From: Ailurus styani | Lineage: Eukaryota; Chordata; Mammalia; Carnivora; Ailuridae | Direction of reading: 5' to 3' | Assembly: GCA_002007465.1 (NCBI GenBank) | Contig: LNAC01000032.1 | Span: 4,338,536-4,402,535, forward strand | DNA length: 64,000 bases | Shown here: one piece after another, positions 24,981-37,333 of the stretch | How the letters are laid out: every line of letters starts with the position of its first letter | Position numbering within the stretch: position 1 is the stretch's first letter | Made by a program: the position numbers and the translations under genes | The notes under the pieces: generated by a model | What the model saw: the letters and a program-made list of their open reading frames with translations, nothing else | What the model was told of the DNA's origin: nothing | Databases searched by the model: none

Positions 24981-26754
24981 GCATCTGACTTCATCTGTGT
25001 TTGTTATCAAGCCTACAAATGTTTTCTTTGGTACACATTTAGGATAGAAATGTTAGGAGTAGATCCTAGGAAAGAACTACAAATTGCCAAATTTAGTTTA
25101 GATCTATAGTACCATATAATCATAGAAGTAGCTAAAGAACTTCATTTCTAAATCTCAAGAACTAGATTAAAAGATACATATTCATCTCAAGATGAGAGAA
25201 AGACAATTCCAACTTCTATTAAACTGGCCACCCTCTTGGTCCCCCTCTCCCTGAGCTTCCAGGAGTCGGCATACACCAACCCTTACGACCTGCTGTGGAT
25301 CGCAGTCAGGGGCATAAAAAACCCAAATCAAAAGAGTAAGTGGTATATACGGTCCACTTTAGAGTAGTCTTCTAAAATTATCAAAGACAGATGATACACT
25401 TGATTTGGAGGAAATCACGTGTCTCTTGGTGCTAACAGTTAATCAGAAAAAGCAGTGTTGCTCCTCTGACCTTCACATGGACTGGAGGAGAACTTTGGTG
25501 GCTTAGGGTCTTGCTTAGGGTTTTCCTCAGATTCCAGAGTTCTGTAACAGATTCCACCATCACCATTCTTGGCGGCCCGCTCTCCTCTTTTATCTCATAT
25601 CGTTTAGCCGCTCAGTAAATAAAGGTCAGGTGAGGATCACATAGCCAATAATGATAGATTCCCCCCACACACAAATTGGACACCAGAATTAAGCCCAAAT
25701 GAGCAAATCACACTCAAAATTTGCTCTTATGTTCCCACAGCATCATCTCCAAAGCGTCCTTAAAATAACCTCTCCGTCATTTTTTTAACTAGAAGAAGAA
25801 ACACGTCTCAACTGGCAAAGCAGACATAGCTCTTCCACATCCTGTTCCCACATCTCTTCTGTAGGATTGCAATCTACAATTTTACCCTTGGAAATACATC
25901 AGGTAACTGGGGTTCTGACAGACCCATGAAATGAGTTTTCAAATAAGTTAGGGGACAGTTAAACTCCCACCTCAGTTCTATATAATGTTTCTTACATAAA
26001 CTAATTATGCTGGGAATCAAGTACGAACATTTGAAAAAATCAGGACATGTTGAGATGCGCAAGCAGGCAGTGGCTCTGGAGAGTGACAAGGGAAAAACCA
26101 ACTCAACTGCAGGTATAGTTAGTAACTTCCAAAGTGTTTTCTAATGTAAGTAAGATTGTCTTTAGAGCCCTAAGCATCACATATAATTTTTGCCATCTAC
26201 ATTACGCTGCTGGTCAGATATGGCAGAACAAGGATCCTCGTCCTCCAGGGTGTGTGATTCAGAAAAAATGGTGATACAGAAGTAGGCAAGGGCAGGGAGG
26301 AAAATGAACAGATACAAAACTGGGAGATTTCAGAGGGCTCTCATCACATCTCACAAGCTTCGGAGAACCCAGCTATGGAAGAACTCATTGTGAGGGGAAT
26401 AGGAAGGTATGAGGAGGAATAGCTTTTTCACAGGGCAATTGGCCGTGGAAGAGACAAAATTGTTGAAAGAAGCAGGAAACAGCTCAGCAACTGTACTCAT
26501 GGGGCATGAAGGACAGGATGCAGAATTCCATCGCGCTCCACTGGAAAGGGCCTTGAGCTACCCCATGGCATAGGTACAACAAGATCCAGAGGAAAGAACC
26601 CTACAGATTTTAAGATCTCCAGGGGAAAAGAATTCTGCAGTCTTCCCAATATTCTGTATTCTGGTGTCCATTATCCTATTTTCAAATCTAAATTCCTGCT
26701 GTGGTAAAAACTGAAATAAAAGTACCTCTGATTATAATCATGATAAAATACTAT

Positions 26755-26910
26755 GTATTAAATCCTCTCAGTGATACAGAACTCATTTTCTATGACTGGC
26801 ATCATTCTCACAATATCCATAAAAGGCAGGAGAGAGACAGACCTTATACTCAGTTTACCAGTAGAGAAATGAAAGCACAGAAAGTTAAGTGACTTGCTCA
26901 ATTTCAGGAA
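26755..26910 (-). repeat. MIR (reverse)
   Basis: The stretch CAGTAGAGAAATGAAAGCAC and AAGTTAAGTGACTTGCTCAA is the conserved core of MIR read in reverse. Confidence 0.65.
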
Positions 26911-27251
26911 AAAAATTCTTATCCCTGTTTCATGGTCAGTCCCCTAGTTCTTCTTGTGTTAGGAACAAGGCCAGAGAGCTTAGCATTTTGAGTACCTTTG
27001 GAGGTGACAGGAGAGGAAAAACCCTAACGGGACAGGATGAGACAGGGAGAGAAAGCCAAAGTGATCAAAGGCGTAAAGGTATTTAAGTTACCTTTAGAGG
27101 AAATGAAAGTTACAGTTGAGAACACAATCTATAATTTGAGAAAATTAAAGTAGATTTGCCAGAATATGTAGACATCAAGTAATCTCACCCCATTGCTTGT
27201 TCTATAACAGATTCCAGAGTGAATCACTAAAGTTTACAACAGCTATCTCTT

Positions 27252-27448
27252 ATATTTTTTTAAAGATTTTATTTATTTATTTGACAGAGAGAGAGATCAC
27301 AAGTAGGCAGAGAGGCAGACAGAGAGAGAGGAGGAAGCAGGCTCCCCGCTGAGCAGAGAGCCTGATGCAGGACTCGATCCCAGGACCCTGAGATCATGAC
27401 CTGAGCCAAAGGCAGAGGCTTTAACCTGCTGAGCCACCCAGGCGTCCC
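27252..27448 (-). mobile_element. Can-SINE, minus
   Basis: This is a reverse copy with TTTATTTATTTATTTGACAG and terminal CCACCCAGGCG. It is flanked by GCTATCTCTT on both sides. Confidence 0.92.
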
Positions 27449-27726
27449 TGCTATCTCTTCTAAAGTACTGCTACAGCTATCAGTTTTTTTGATCTTGCAT
27501 TTTGCCAGACATTATCTTTTACTAAGGGCTTAGTCATGAACTATAGTCAAATATTAGGTCAACCAATCAGTTGATCATTGAAAGCATGAAATTAAAATAA
27601 CCAAGGATTTCTGGTCTATATAAGGTCATCTTCCAAGAGTAGTCTGACAATAACTTTATTTTTGTATTTGGGAACATCTAATTCAGGGACATATACCAGT
27701 TACCTATTTCAGCACTCACTATTTAA

Positions 27727-27930
27727 TTTTTTTTTAAGATTTTATTTATTTATTTGACAGAGAGGAAAAGAGAGAGAGACAGACAAGCAGGGGGAGCTGC
27801 AGGCAGGGGGAGAAGGAGAAACAGACTCCCCCTGAGCAGGGAGCCTGATGCAGGGCTTGATACCAGGACCCTGGGATCATGACCTGAGCCAAAGGCAGAC
27901 ACTTAACCTACTGAGCCACCCAGGCGCCCC
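27727..27930 (-). mobile_element. Can-SINE, minus
   Basis: This is a reverse copy ending CACCCAGGCGCCCC, flanked by TCACTATTTA on both sides. It is the second of three minus-strand SINEs within 1.5 kb. Confidence 0.92.
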
Positions 27931-28510
27931 TCACTATTTAACTTTTAATTCCTGAAGTTGACCAAAGAAAATAAGTGCCTGCATCTGCACCTTTGTATTT
28001 CAAATCAACTTCTGTTTAACATAATTAAGCACTATCCCTTTCCACTTAGAAAATCTTCTAAAAGGTGCTAACATTTTGAGTTCATTGGCAATTTTAATCT
28101 TTCTGCTTCTAATGTGATATAAAGGTGGAATTTAGATTAATGTCAAATGAGACTTTATGAACACCTAAGAAATTGTTACTATTTATTTGGAAGTGTGAAG
28201 TAGGTTTTGTTTTGTTTTTTAAAGTAGGTTACGAGCAAAAATAAGCATACCTAGCCCCCAGATTTTTGTTTCTAAATACCTTCCACAATAAAAGGAATCA
28301 GGGCCAAGTCAGGGAGGCTGGAATATTTTGGTGTGACAACAAGCAGGGACGAATTCAAAGAATGATGGAAACAAGTGAAAGGGATATTGGAGCTTGGTTG
28401 GGGGATGTTCCCACTGGCCAAATTTGGTATAATTTGAGCATCAAGAAAAATAAGGACAGTAACTGATAACAATTAAATAACAGAAGAATCCATATGCCCA
28501 AAGTGATTCT

Positions 28511-28710
28511 TTTTTGTTGTTGTTGTTTAAGATTTTATTTATTTATTTGACAGAGAGAGATTACAAGTAGGCAGAGAGGCAGGCAGAGCGAGGAGGAAGC
28601 AGGCTCCCTGCCGAGCAAGGAGCCCGATGCGGGCCTCGATCCGAGGACCCTGAGATCATGACCTGAGCCGAAGGCAGAGGCTTTAACCCACTGAGCCACC
28701 CAGGCATCCC
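28511..28710 (-). mobile_element. Can-SINE, minus
   Basis: This is a reverse copy with an interrupted tail (TTGTTGTTGTTT) and a CCAAAGTGATTCT duplication on both sides. Confidence 0.92.
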
Positions 28711-28892
28711 GTCCAAAGTGATTCTAAAAAAGAAGGACAGAGTCCCTCTTTACAGAAGAGGATGCCACCTAACATGTAGAAGTAATGACAGAACTTGAAA
28801 AAGGCAACTTTACAATCACCATTGAAATAATTAATTAGAGCAAAAATTATCCAAAGATGTTAAAACTTTCACTGGTTAGAAGTTTACTGGGA

Positions 28893-29090
28893 GGGGCACC
28901 TGGGTGGCTCAGTGGGTTAAGCCTCTGCCTTCAGCGCAGGTCATGATCTCAGGGTCCTGGGATCGAGGCCCGCATTGGGCTCCCTGCTCAGTACAGAGCC
29001 TGCTTCCCCCACTCTCTGTGCCTGCCTCTCTGCCTACTTGTGATCTCTCTCTCTGTCAAATAAATAAATAAAATCTTTCAAAAAAAAAAA
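28893..29090 (+). mobile_element. Can-SINE, plus
   Basis: It starts GGGGCACCTGGGTGGCTCAG and ends in an A tract. The flanks repeat about GAAGTTTRCTGGGA. It faces the minus copy 180 bases away. Confidence 0.92.
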
Positions 29091-29318
29091 GAAGTTTGCT
29101 GGGAAGCAGGATAGTCAAACAATTTCAGTGTATCATCTGACAGTTTACTCATTATAAAAAGGTGACTTACAGTAGAAAAATCTGATGGACAGAACCTTAA
29201 TCAAGTGATCAAATTTAGCATCACCAAAACAGAAGTACATCACGTGCAAAGGGAGTATCATAATATATGGCCACCTATGTAATATTATTTCAAAAAGGTT
29301 TAGCCTGAATCAGCTGTG

Positions 29319-29370
29319 GAACATTCTAACAAGCAACTGATGTAGAACATTCTAACAAGCAACTGATGTA
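29319..29370. repeat. Perfect 26-base tandem duplication
   Basis: Two identical adjacent copies (29319-29344 and 29345-29370) start GAACATTCTAACAAGC and end ACTGATGTA. Confidence 0.95.
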
Positions 29371-29403
29371 GACTCTTTAAAAAATGTCACTGTCAAGAAG
29401 CAC

Positions 29404-29454
29404 AAAAAAAAAAAAAAAAAAAAAAGNGAGAGAGAGAGAGAGAGAGAGAGAGAC
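29404..29454 (+). repeat. A-run plus (GA)n with one undetermined base
   Basis: A run of about 23 A is followed by G, an N at 29428, and a GA dinucleotide tract. The N is the only ambiguous base I noticed. Confidence 0.9.
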
Positions 29455-29786
29455 AGAAAGAAAAGTGACAGAATTGTTCCAAATCAAAGGCAGCCAAGAA
29501 GGAATGCCAACTAGAGGTACTAAGTGATCTTTGATTGGCTCTGGATACAAAAGAAAAAAATCCATAAAAATCATTATTGGGATAATTGAGGAAATCTAAA
29601 TATAGATTATTACATGATATTATTGCATCTATGTTAAATTTCTTATGTACGATAGTTATATTGTGGCTTGTAGGTAAATGTCCTTGCTCTCAGGAGATGT
29701 ATGCTGAAATATTTAGGCATTAACTGCCATTAGGTCTCTAAGTTATTTTCAAGTGGTTCAGTAAAAGAGAAGAAAATGTACAATAT

Positions 29787-29985
29787 GGGGCGCCTGGGTG
29801 GCTCAGTGGGTTAAAGCCTCTGCTTTCGGCTCAGGTCATGATCTCAGCGTCCTGGGATCGAGGCCCGCATCGGGCTCTCTGCTCAGCGGGGAGCCTGCTT
29901 CCTCCTCTCCCTGTCTCTCTGCCTGCCTCTCTGCCTACTTGTAATCTCTCTCTGTGTGTCAAATAAATAAATAAAATCTTAAAAA
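29787..29985 (+). mobile_element. Can-SINE, plus (young)
   Basis: This copy is close to consensus, with GGGGCGCCTGGGTGG at its start and an AAAATGTACAATAT duplication at both ends. Confidence 0.93.
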
Positions 29986-30224
29986 AAAATGTACAATATG
30001 TTAATAGTTGTACATGAAGAGTATATAGGTGTTGATTGTTCCTATATTTTCAACTTTTCTGTGGATTTGAAAATTTTCAAATACAAAAATGGGAAAAATT
30101 TATATAAACACCAGTAGAATAATACGCACACCTTGACAAATATTACTACTTAATCTGTAAGCCTCTGTTCACGTACCAATGCATTCTTGAGAGGCGTTTA
30201 AGAATACAAGTGCCTGAGACCCCT

Positions 30225-30480
30225 GGGGCCCCAGCTCTGCTACTTAGGAAATATGACTTAGGCAGATTACCCAGCTTCTCCCTGCTCTGAAATGCATGTC
30301 ATAGGTTAAACCAGAGAAACTAGCCAGAATTCCCATTTTTTACTAAAGACATAGTAAACCCACAGGGTGCATCTAGAACTTATCCATAGAGTTGTTGGGA
30401 GAGTGAACTGAGAAAAATCCAAATAAAGCACTTAGGACAGTACCCATCTCATAGTAAGAGCTCAACACAACGCTAGCTAT
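30225..30480 (+). repeat. MIR (forward)
   Basis: CAGCTCTGCTACTTAGG, then GACTTAGGCAGATTACC and GCACTTAGGACAGTACCC followed by AGTAAGAGCTCAAC match the MIR consensus order. Confidence 0.7.
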
Positions 30481-30509
30481 AATGAGCATTATAAGGACAG
30501 CAAAGAGGA

Positions 30510-30730
30510 AGAACGCCAGTGTCTAAGACACTGTTTTAAGAACTGAGGGAATACAAATCAATAAGATGCCAAGTGCTCATCCTCAAAAGGGTAAGTCTAG
30601 AAAGGAGAGACAGAAGTAAGCAAAGGTATCTTCGTAACAGATGCACGTAAAGGATACAGAAGAGGAAATGACCAATTACATAGTTTAAGAGAGTCAGGAA
30701 AGGTTTTAGAAAGGAGCAAAAAGAAATCCA
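30510..30730 (-). repeat. L2-like fragment (reverse)
   Basis: TAAGACACTGTTTTAAGAAC with later GGAAAGGTTTTAGAAAGGAG resembles the reverse L2 3' region. It is diverged. Confidence 0.4.
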
Positions 30731-31249
30731 CAAGACATCTGACTTTGTAATGTAAAAATTCACTAGAATATAACGAAGCATATGAAAGTATTTGTTTCTG
30801 TTTATTGTTATTTGTTTTAGCTGAGGCGATGATGCCGTAATTTTGAGGTTTACTGAGCAATCATTACAAACGGCCAGCAAAATTTAATGTAACTATTCTA
30901 ACTTCTTTCGGCAATCAACATCCTTATGTTTGAAAGAGTCATTGATATATGATGAGTTGAGCCATATATTTACTATTAAAAAAATGGAATCACTTTTGTG
31001 ACTATGTATAGATTTACAGGATGTGAGGCATTTATCAGTTTGGCCTCCTGCTTTTTTTAGGAAAACATTAGTTCATTAATTGTTCTAAATTTATCTGATG
31101 AAGAAGCTTAAGCAGAAATTTAGTAACCACCTAACTGGTCATCAGTGAAGGATTGGCTAAATAAGTTATGGCACAGTGGCCTCCAGGCCTGATCTGCAAT
31201 TAGAGGGACCTCACTAACACATAATTTGACTAAGCCATTCTCCTCCATA

Positions 31250-31580
31250 AGCTCACTCAGTCACTGACTCCTCAGCATGTTTACTTAACTCACCGTAGTA
31301 ACTCAAACACCAGCATCACAGCTCTGATTTGACTCCTGGCTATCCCACCAGCCTCCTCTGCAATCACATCCACAAACATACCAATGAATTGCAGTTCCCA
31401 GAAAACGATGTACTCTGATACCTCCATGCTTTTCCATGGAATGTCCTTCCTTCCATTGTCTGCTGGACTAATACCCATTCAGGCTTCAGTATTACTCAGA
31501 TTAAATGTTACCATCTCTGAGATTTGCTTTAGACCCTCATTCTGAGTTTGAAGCCCTTTTCAGTGCTTTCATAAGCATAC
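31250..31580 (+). repeat. L2-like fragment
   Basis: It has the L2-type order of GGAATGTCCTTCCTTCC, TCAGGCTTCAGTATTACTC and TTACCATCTCTGAGA. The boundaries are approximate. Confidence 0.5.
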
Positions 31581-31587
31581 TTCAATC

Positions 31588-31625
31588 ATAAATTATATAT
31601 ATATTTATATTCATATATATATACA
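31588..31625. repeat. AT-dinucleotide-rich tract
   Basis: These are short runs of alternating A and T with interruptions. Confidence 0.75.
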
Positions 31626-31692
31626 TCACACTATGTGATCATTATTACATAGTTATTTTCCTTATCTAGTTCCTCTAGACTTTGAGCTCTTT

Positions 31693-31883
31693 ATTTATCT
31701 TTTAAGATTTATTTATTTTAGAGAGCCAGAGGAAGCAGAGGGAGAGGGAAAGACAATCTCAAACAGACTTCCCACTGAGGGCAGAGTCAAACGCAAGGCT
31801 CGATCTCAGGACACCCAGATCAGGACACCTGAGCCAAAATCAAGAGTCAGATGCTCAACCAACTGAGCCACCCAGGTGCCCCA
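31693..31883 (-). mobile_element. Can-SINE, minus (diverged)
   Basis: This is an older reverse copy with several changes in the body, yet flanked by a perfect 14-base duplication, ACTTTGAGCTCTTT. It splits an L2-like stretch. Confidence 0.9.
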
Positions 31884-31899
31884 ACTTTGAGCTCTTTAA

Positions 31900-32110
31900 A
31901 ACATTGTACCTACTCTAAAATAGCATACAGTCTCCTGGCAAAGACAGACATGACAGGCATACAAAGTGTTAAAGAGAATATAGAAAAAGGAATTTCTCTG
32001 CAAAGAGGTTAAGTGTAGGGAAAAATGTCAGGAAAGTCTTACAGCAGAAAATGTGAACTGAATCTTAACGGATGAGGAGGAATTCACCATATGGATGGGT
32101 GAAGTGCCTT
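31900..32110 (-). repeat. L2-like fragment (reverse)
   Basis: It contains GTGAACTGAATCTTAACGG and AGGAAAGTCTTACAGC, reminiscent of the reverse L2 segment that reads GAGCTGAGTCTTAAAGG in better copies. Confidence 0.4.
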
Positions 32111-32502
32111 CCATTCAAGAACCAGCAGCAGAGGCAAATCCAGAGACACATGAAGCAGCAGAGAATCTAGAAATACAAGGGCAGTCCACTGTGACAGGGT
32201 CCAGAGAGCAGAAAATAGTCCTTCAGAGTGAAGGCAGTGTCAGCCTGGAGAGCTTTGGTCTCAAAGAATCAGGAGTCTATCCATCATCATGAACAATTAA
32301 TGGACTATTGGTAGCAAGTGCCACAGATTATATTTTATGTGTTTTCAAGCATGCAAATTGGCTTCTTTTTGGAACCTTAATCAAGAGTTAAGACCTATGA
32401 TCTATAACATAGGTCATAAGACAGGCAAATTAAATACATTCATTTCCCCAGTAAATTATCCTTCCTGAAAACCACAATCTGCTTATAAGATTACATCCTG
32501 TT

Positions 32503-32711
32503 GGGCGCCTGGGTGGCTCAGTGGGTTAATGCCTCTGCTTTCGGCTCAGGTCATGATCTCAGGGTCCTGGGATCGAGGCCCGCATCGGGCTCCCTGCTCA
32601 GCGGGGAGCCTGCTTCCCCCTCTCTCTCTCTGCCTGCCTCTCTGCCTCCTTGTGATCTCTCTCCCTCTGTGAAATAAATAAATAAAATCTTAAAATAAAA
32701 AAAAAAAAAAA
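32503..32711 (+). mobile_element. Can-SINE, plus (young)
   Basis: This copy is close to consensus with a long A-rich tail and an AGATTACATCCTGTT duplication at both ends. Confidence 0.93.
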
Positions 32712-32774
32712 AGATTACATCCTGTTTATCTTGTTTGTCCCTTGTATACAGAAGTGTCTGGTCCTTACACCTTC

Positions 32775-33060
32775 AAAAGAGTGCTGAGCTGAGCTGAACC
32801 GGACATGGTGCAGTGGAAGCTACTGCACTGGGTAGAAAGATGCATGAGACACAGTCACCAGCTTCATGGAACCACCAGTCTGGCAGAACCAAAGACACAG
32901 ATCTATAAATCAGCACTGCGTAGGGCAGCATGAGACAGGCTCCATGCAAATGTTGCAACTCAATGTAGACCAAGGAAAGGAGACCTCTTCCTGCTGAAGG
33001 AAGGAAGGCAGGGAAGAGAAGAGAAGAAGGCGTTTAAGCCAGGACTTGAGGCAGGGCTGG
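32775..33060 (-). repeat. L2-like fragment (reverse)
   Basis: ACCACCAGTCTGGCAGAACC and later GCGTTTAAGCCAGGACTTGA follow the order of a reverse L2 3' region. It is diverged. Confidence 0.4.
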
Positions 33061-33375
33061 CGTTCAGTATATTCAGTTAAGAAAGAATACAAACTTCCAA
33101 AATAAGTGTAGTCATTTATTCCTGACAATGATTTCACTTTTAGGTGAATATTTGCTTAGAACTAGGAGTCACAGTGAGGTAAGACCGAAAAAAACCAACC
33201 AAAAGGGGAAAACAGGACATAGCGTTTGTACAGGGTGATTTTCTAGCCAAAATGGTAAAGTGGAAAGGATTTTTTTTTCAAAAACTTAAGATGAGTAGGT
33301 AACACTTCAGCCAACATGTAACACAGTATTTTTACCTCTCCCCCATTCTTCATATACCATCTAAAGTTGATCCTC

Positions 33376-33579
33376 AGGCGCCTGGGTGGCTCAGTGGGTT
33401 AAAGCCTCTGCCTTCGGCTCAGGTCATGATCTCAGGGTCCTGGGATCGAGGCCCGCATCGGGCTCTCTGCTCAGCAGGGAGCCTGCTTCCTCCTCTCTCT
33501 CTGTCTGCCTCTCTGCCTACTTGTGATCTCTCTCTCTCTCTCTGTGTCAAATAAATAAATAAAATCTTAAAAAAAAAAT
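33376..33579 (+). mobile_element. Can-SINE, plus (young)
   Basis: This copy is close to consensus, with an expanded CT tract and a TAAAGTTGATCCTC duplication at both ends. Confidence 0.93.
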
Positions 33580-33934
33580 AAAGTTGATCCTCTATGAACA
33601 CATCAGCAACGATTATCAGTGCTGACTGAAGAAGCTGGGGAGGGAAGCTTTGTGTAGGACAGTTGTGGAGAAATCATCAAATCACAGCCTCAGCCCTGCT
33701 CAGATCTCGCCCCCGAGCTCCAGACCCAGAATCCAACCATATATCACACCCTCCACTGCAAAGTCTCACAAGCCCTCCGAACATACCACATCCAATGTGG
33801 GAGTCATCGTCTGCACTTTCTTTAGTGTTCTCTAGGTCACTAAATAACACACCAGAAACCTAGACATCATCCTCGATTCTAGCTTCCTCATTCCGCACAA
33901 CCACCATCATCACCACCAGCCGCCATTTTACTGA

Positions 33935-34075
33935 ATGTGAATTAACGCAGAGCCAGTTACTGAGCCAAGTGCTCTCTCATTTGATCCTTATAAAAACCCT
34001 ATGAGGTAGGGCTCTTAGCTTTCCCCAAAAGAAGGTATTGTTCAGAAAGGTGAGGTAAGTTTCTCAAAAACACAG
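33935..34075 (-). repeat. MIR (reverse)
   Basis: CTCTCATTTGATCCTTATAA followed by CCCTATGAGGTAGGGCTCTT and GGTGAGGTAAGTTTCTC is the reverse MIR core. Confidence 0.65.
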
Positions 34076-34629
34076 TTGCTAGTGGCAGCGGCTGCCACAC
34101 CAGCGGTGTCTGTCTGCAAACCCTGAGCACCCCATACTGTCCTGATGCTGCATGCCTCTCCCTCCCTCCCTTTTTAAAAGTATCTTTCAACCCCTATCCT
34201 TTTCTCTGTTCTTACCTCTACTACTTAAGATAAAACCTAATTTCTCAGGTTTACTGTAATAGCCTCAGTCCTGAGCCTCAAAAACTGTTCTCTAAATTGC
34301 CAATCAAGAAAACATTCAGAAATTAGCCGCACAACCTCCAGTGTCTATAGGTCCCAAGAATTTGCCCTGAAGGAGTGAGCCCCATGGCAAAATGGCCTAC
34401 GTGCTTTTTCCAAATGGGACAGCTGCTAAGCAGCTCCAGCCCACTGAGTCCTTGCAGTAATGTAGGACTACTGATTTTTCACCAAAGCCGGATATCCATG
34501 TTTCCTGTGAAATACTGGCAACTATTTCAAGAAATATTAAAATACTCTGTGAATGAGACTAAATTCACCTGTATGCTAGATCTGACCTATTAGCACAGCT
34601 TACAATCACTGAAATATAAGTTTGATTAT

Positions 34630-34960
34630 GTAATTTCCTTATTTAACATCATTACAATGTTCCTCTGCAACTTTGGGCCATAGGCTTATCTATTTAAGAT
34701 GACATCAAAGGACTTCCATGAGTCAGCCCATTGCTACTTCTCCCACTGCATCTCTGACCTGATGCCCTTCAAACACATACCCCATGCCAGAATAGGGTGC
34801 TTACATTTCCTAGAATGTACCCCCTCACCCTGGCTTCCAAAGTTTCATTACACTTTTCTGTCTGGCCAGGGTGCCCTTCACCTGACTTTCTTATCCCTCA
34901 GGATTAAGCTGGGTCACTACTTCATCACTCCTGGGCTTGGATCCTGCCCATGAAATATTC
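34630..34960 (+). repeat. L2-like fragment
   Basis: It follows the L2 consensus order: CTTCCATGAGTCAGCCCATT, CTACTTCTCCCACTGCATC and later TGGCCAGGGTGCCCTTCACC. The boundaries are approximate. Confidence 0.55.
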
Positions 34961-35264
34961 TTTTGCAGTATCCTGGATCAAAACACACCTCTCACCCAGT
35001 ATTGTCCTAAAATGTGGGCCTTCAGCACTGACAGTGAACAACATGTATGCTTAGCTTCGTCTTATCAGGATGATAACTGCAAGTGGTTATCTGTAGTCCA
35101 GAGATATCAAGAAGGTAACAGCCCTCAGTATATATAACTGTTCAATGAATGACTCAACAGGACACCACCAAGTCCATAAAATCTTTGATCCTCTCCAGCA
35201 AGAAGTGTCTCTTCCTCTGAACAACCTCAACTCTTTGTCCCTAACTTTTTCCTACTTTAGAATC

Positions 35265-35400
35265 CTGAAAGGAATAAGAGACAATCATTTTACCAAATTA
35301 GCTCCTCACAAACAAGAGTCTATGTATCTCTTTGTATCTCTCCCAGCACCTAACTACACTCCTTGCTTCTAGTAAGCTCTCAAATGTTTGTTGAAAAAAT
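35265..35400 (+). repeat. L2 3' end
   Basis: CAAGAGTCTATGTATCTC, CTCCCAGCACCTAACTACA and AGCTCTCAAATGTTTGTTGA match the end of L2. Confidence 0.6.
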
Positions 35401-35623
35401 CACAGTAACTCTAAATGGTCTAGTTCCTTTGGGTTCCTTTTCCTTTGGTTAGCTAATCAAAACCATACTCTACTCTGAGGTTTGCAACTGGGTATTATTA
35501 GAGAAATGGGAAAGGAATGGTTGAGAAACACAGACAGCTGTTCAATGAAAGTTTTATTTTAGAAATGAAATATGTGAGAAATCTCCTATTTCCAATTGAT
35601 TGCTTTCAAAAGATGGGCATATA

Positions 35624-35823
35624 GGGGCTCCTGTGTGGTGCAGTCAGGTAGGTGTCCAACTCTTGACTTTGGCTCAGCTCATGATCTCAGGGTCATGGGA
35701 TCGAGCCCCAAATTGGGCTCCATGCTCAGCGCAGAGTCTGCTTGAGATTCTCTCTCCCTCCCCCTTGCACCCCACCCCCACACTCTTTCGCTCTCTAAAA
35801 TAAATAAATATTTTTTAGAAAAA
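35624..35823 (+). mobile_element. Can-SINE, plus (older subfamily)
   Basis: This is a more divergent subtype: GGGGCTCCTGTGTGGTGCAG start, TTGAGATTCTCTCTCCCTC middle and CTAAAATAAATAAATATTTTT tail. The flanks repeat AGATGGSCATATA. Confidence 0.88.
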
Positions 35824-36088
35824 AAGATGGCCATATAAACAAATATATTTAAAAACATGCTATACTGTGACTATTAGGATGGACAATAGCTAAACTCTTA
35901 GCGTGGTGTTCAAAGTATTCTATATATTGTTACATACTGTTCTCTCTACATATTCTATATATTGACCACACGCTAATAACAGCAAATATTTATCAAGAAC
36001 TGTTCTGCATGAGGCACTCATGGCCAGTTGGTAAGTCACAGGAAGAGGTTCTGAACCTAGATCTGTTGGTGACAAAGCCCACATTCTA

Positions 36089-36470
36089 CAGTTGACCCTT
36101 GAACAACATGGGGATTAGAGGTGCCAACCCACATACAGTCAAAAATCTATGTATACCTTTGATTCCCCCAAAATTTAATTACTAATAGCCTATTGTTGAT
36201 TGAAAGCCTTACCAATAACATACAGTTTTATGCTGTATGTATTATGTACTGTGTATTATACGTATATGTGCAACGCTATACGTATTCTATACTCTATATT
36301 ATATACTGTATACTGTTTTCTTACAATAAAACAAGCTAGAGAAAATGTTATCAAGAAAATCATAAGAAAGAGAAAATACATTTATAGTACTATACTGTAT
36401 TTATTTTTTTAAAAATCCATGCATAAGGGTACTCGTGCAGTTCAAACCTCTATTGTTCAAGGATCAATTG
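36089..36470. mobile_element. MER2/Tigger-type DNA transposon remnant
   Basis: Terminal inverted repeats CAGTTGACCCTTGAACAACA and the complement of TTGTTCAAGGATCAATTG bound about 382 bases, with TA target-site duplications at 36087-36088 and 36471-36472. The interior is AT-rich and partly tandem-like (36235-36320). It is non-autonomous; no transposase frame is present. Confidence 0.88.
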
Positions 36471-37333
36471 TACTTTTCTTTGGCATTGCCTCCTTAACCT
36501 CAGCCATAGCTCTGCTAGTTAATTCTGTAACTCTTACCAATTATAAGATACATACACTGTGATTTTTTAAGTGTCTCTGAACAAAGAAATTCCTTAACTT
36601 TTATTTCTAGCACTATCAAATTTTTTCCCCAATGTTTTTATTGAAATCCTCTCTTAAAAACATGTGATAGTATCTTTCACCTATCAGTTTAAAGTACATT
36701 GTCTTCTTGGCCCCCATTCCATTAAAAAGAATTTCACATATTTCACCAAAATTTTCCACTAAAGTGCCATAAGGGTGATTCATTAAGTGACATTATTCAC
36801 TTCTAAAAATATTTTAAACAAGGAAACTTTTATGTACCAAAACAATATAACAAATACTCATAGGTCCTACTATAATATCTTATATATTTCATACAATAAA
36901 AATATTTCTTACCTGAAGTTTTCCAAGGAGAATTAATGAATATGAGATACAATTCCCTCAGGTTAATGATAGGCTGGTGTTAGTAATTTCATTTGGTGGA
37001 CTTTTTTTTTTAAATTTCCTTCTTTAAGTATTAAAAATATAAACTGTCCTTTAGGTTAGAATGGAGGTCAATTTATTAGATTCATAAGACAGGAGAAAAG
37101 AATTATAAACTGAAAGGGAAAAGTTTAATGTAATAACTGAAATGAAATGAACTTATATAATTATGCACAGAATAAACACATCTCCAAAAAATACAGTTTT
37201 CCCCAAAATGGGCAACTCAAAAACACAACTAATATTAAGTTTTTTTGACAGCTCTATAAAGTTATTATCTAGAGGTTATACCTTTCAAGACATAGATTAG
37301 CCAAACTTATTTCAAGAAATATGTTCATCTAAC

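Noticed and set aside
36200..36412. Tyr/Ile/Leu-rich open frame
   Set aside because: It lies within the AT-rich interior of the MER2-type transposon remnant and is not transposase.
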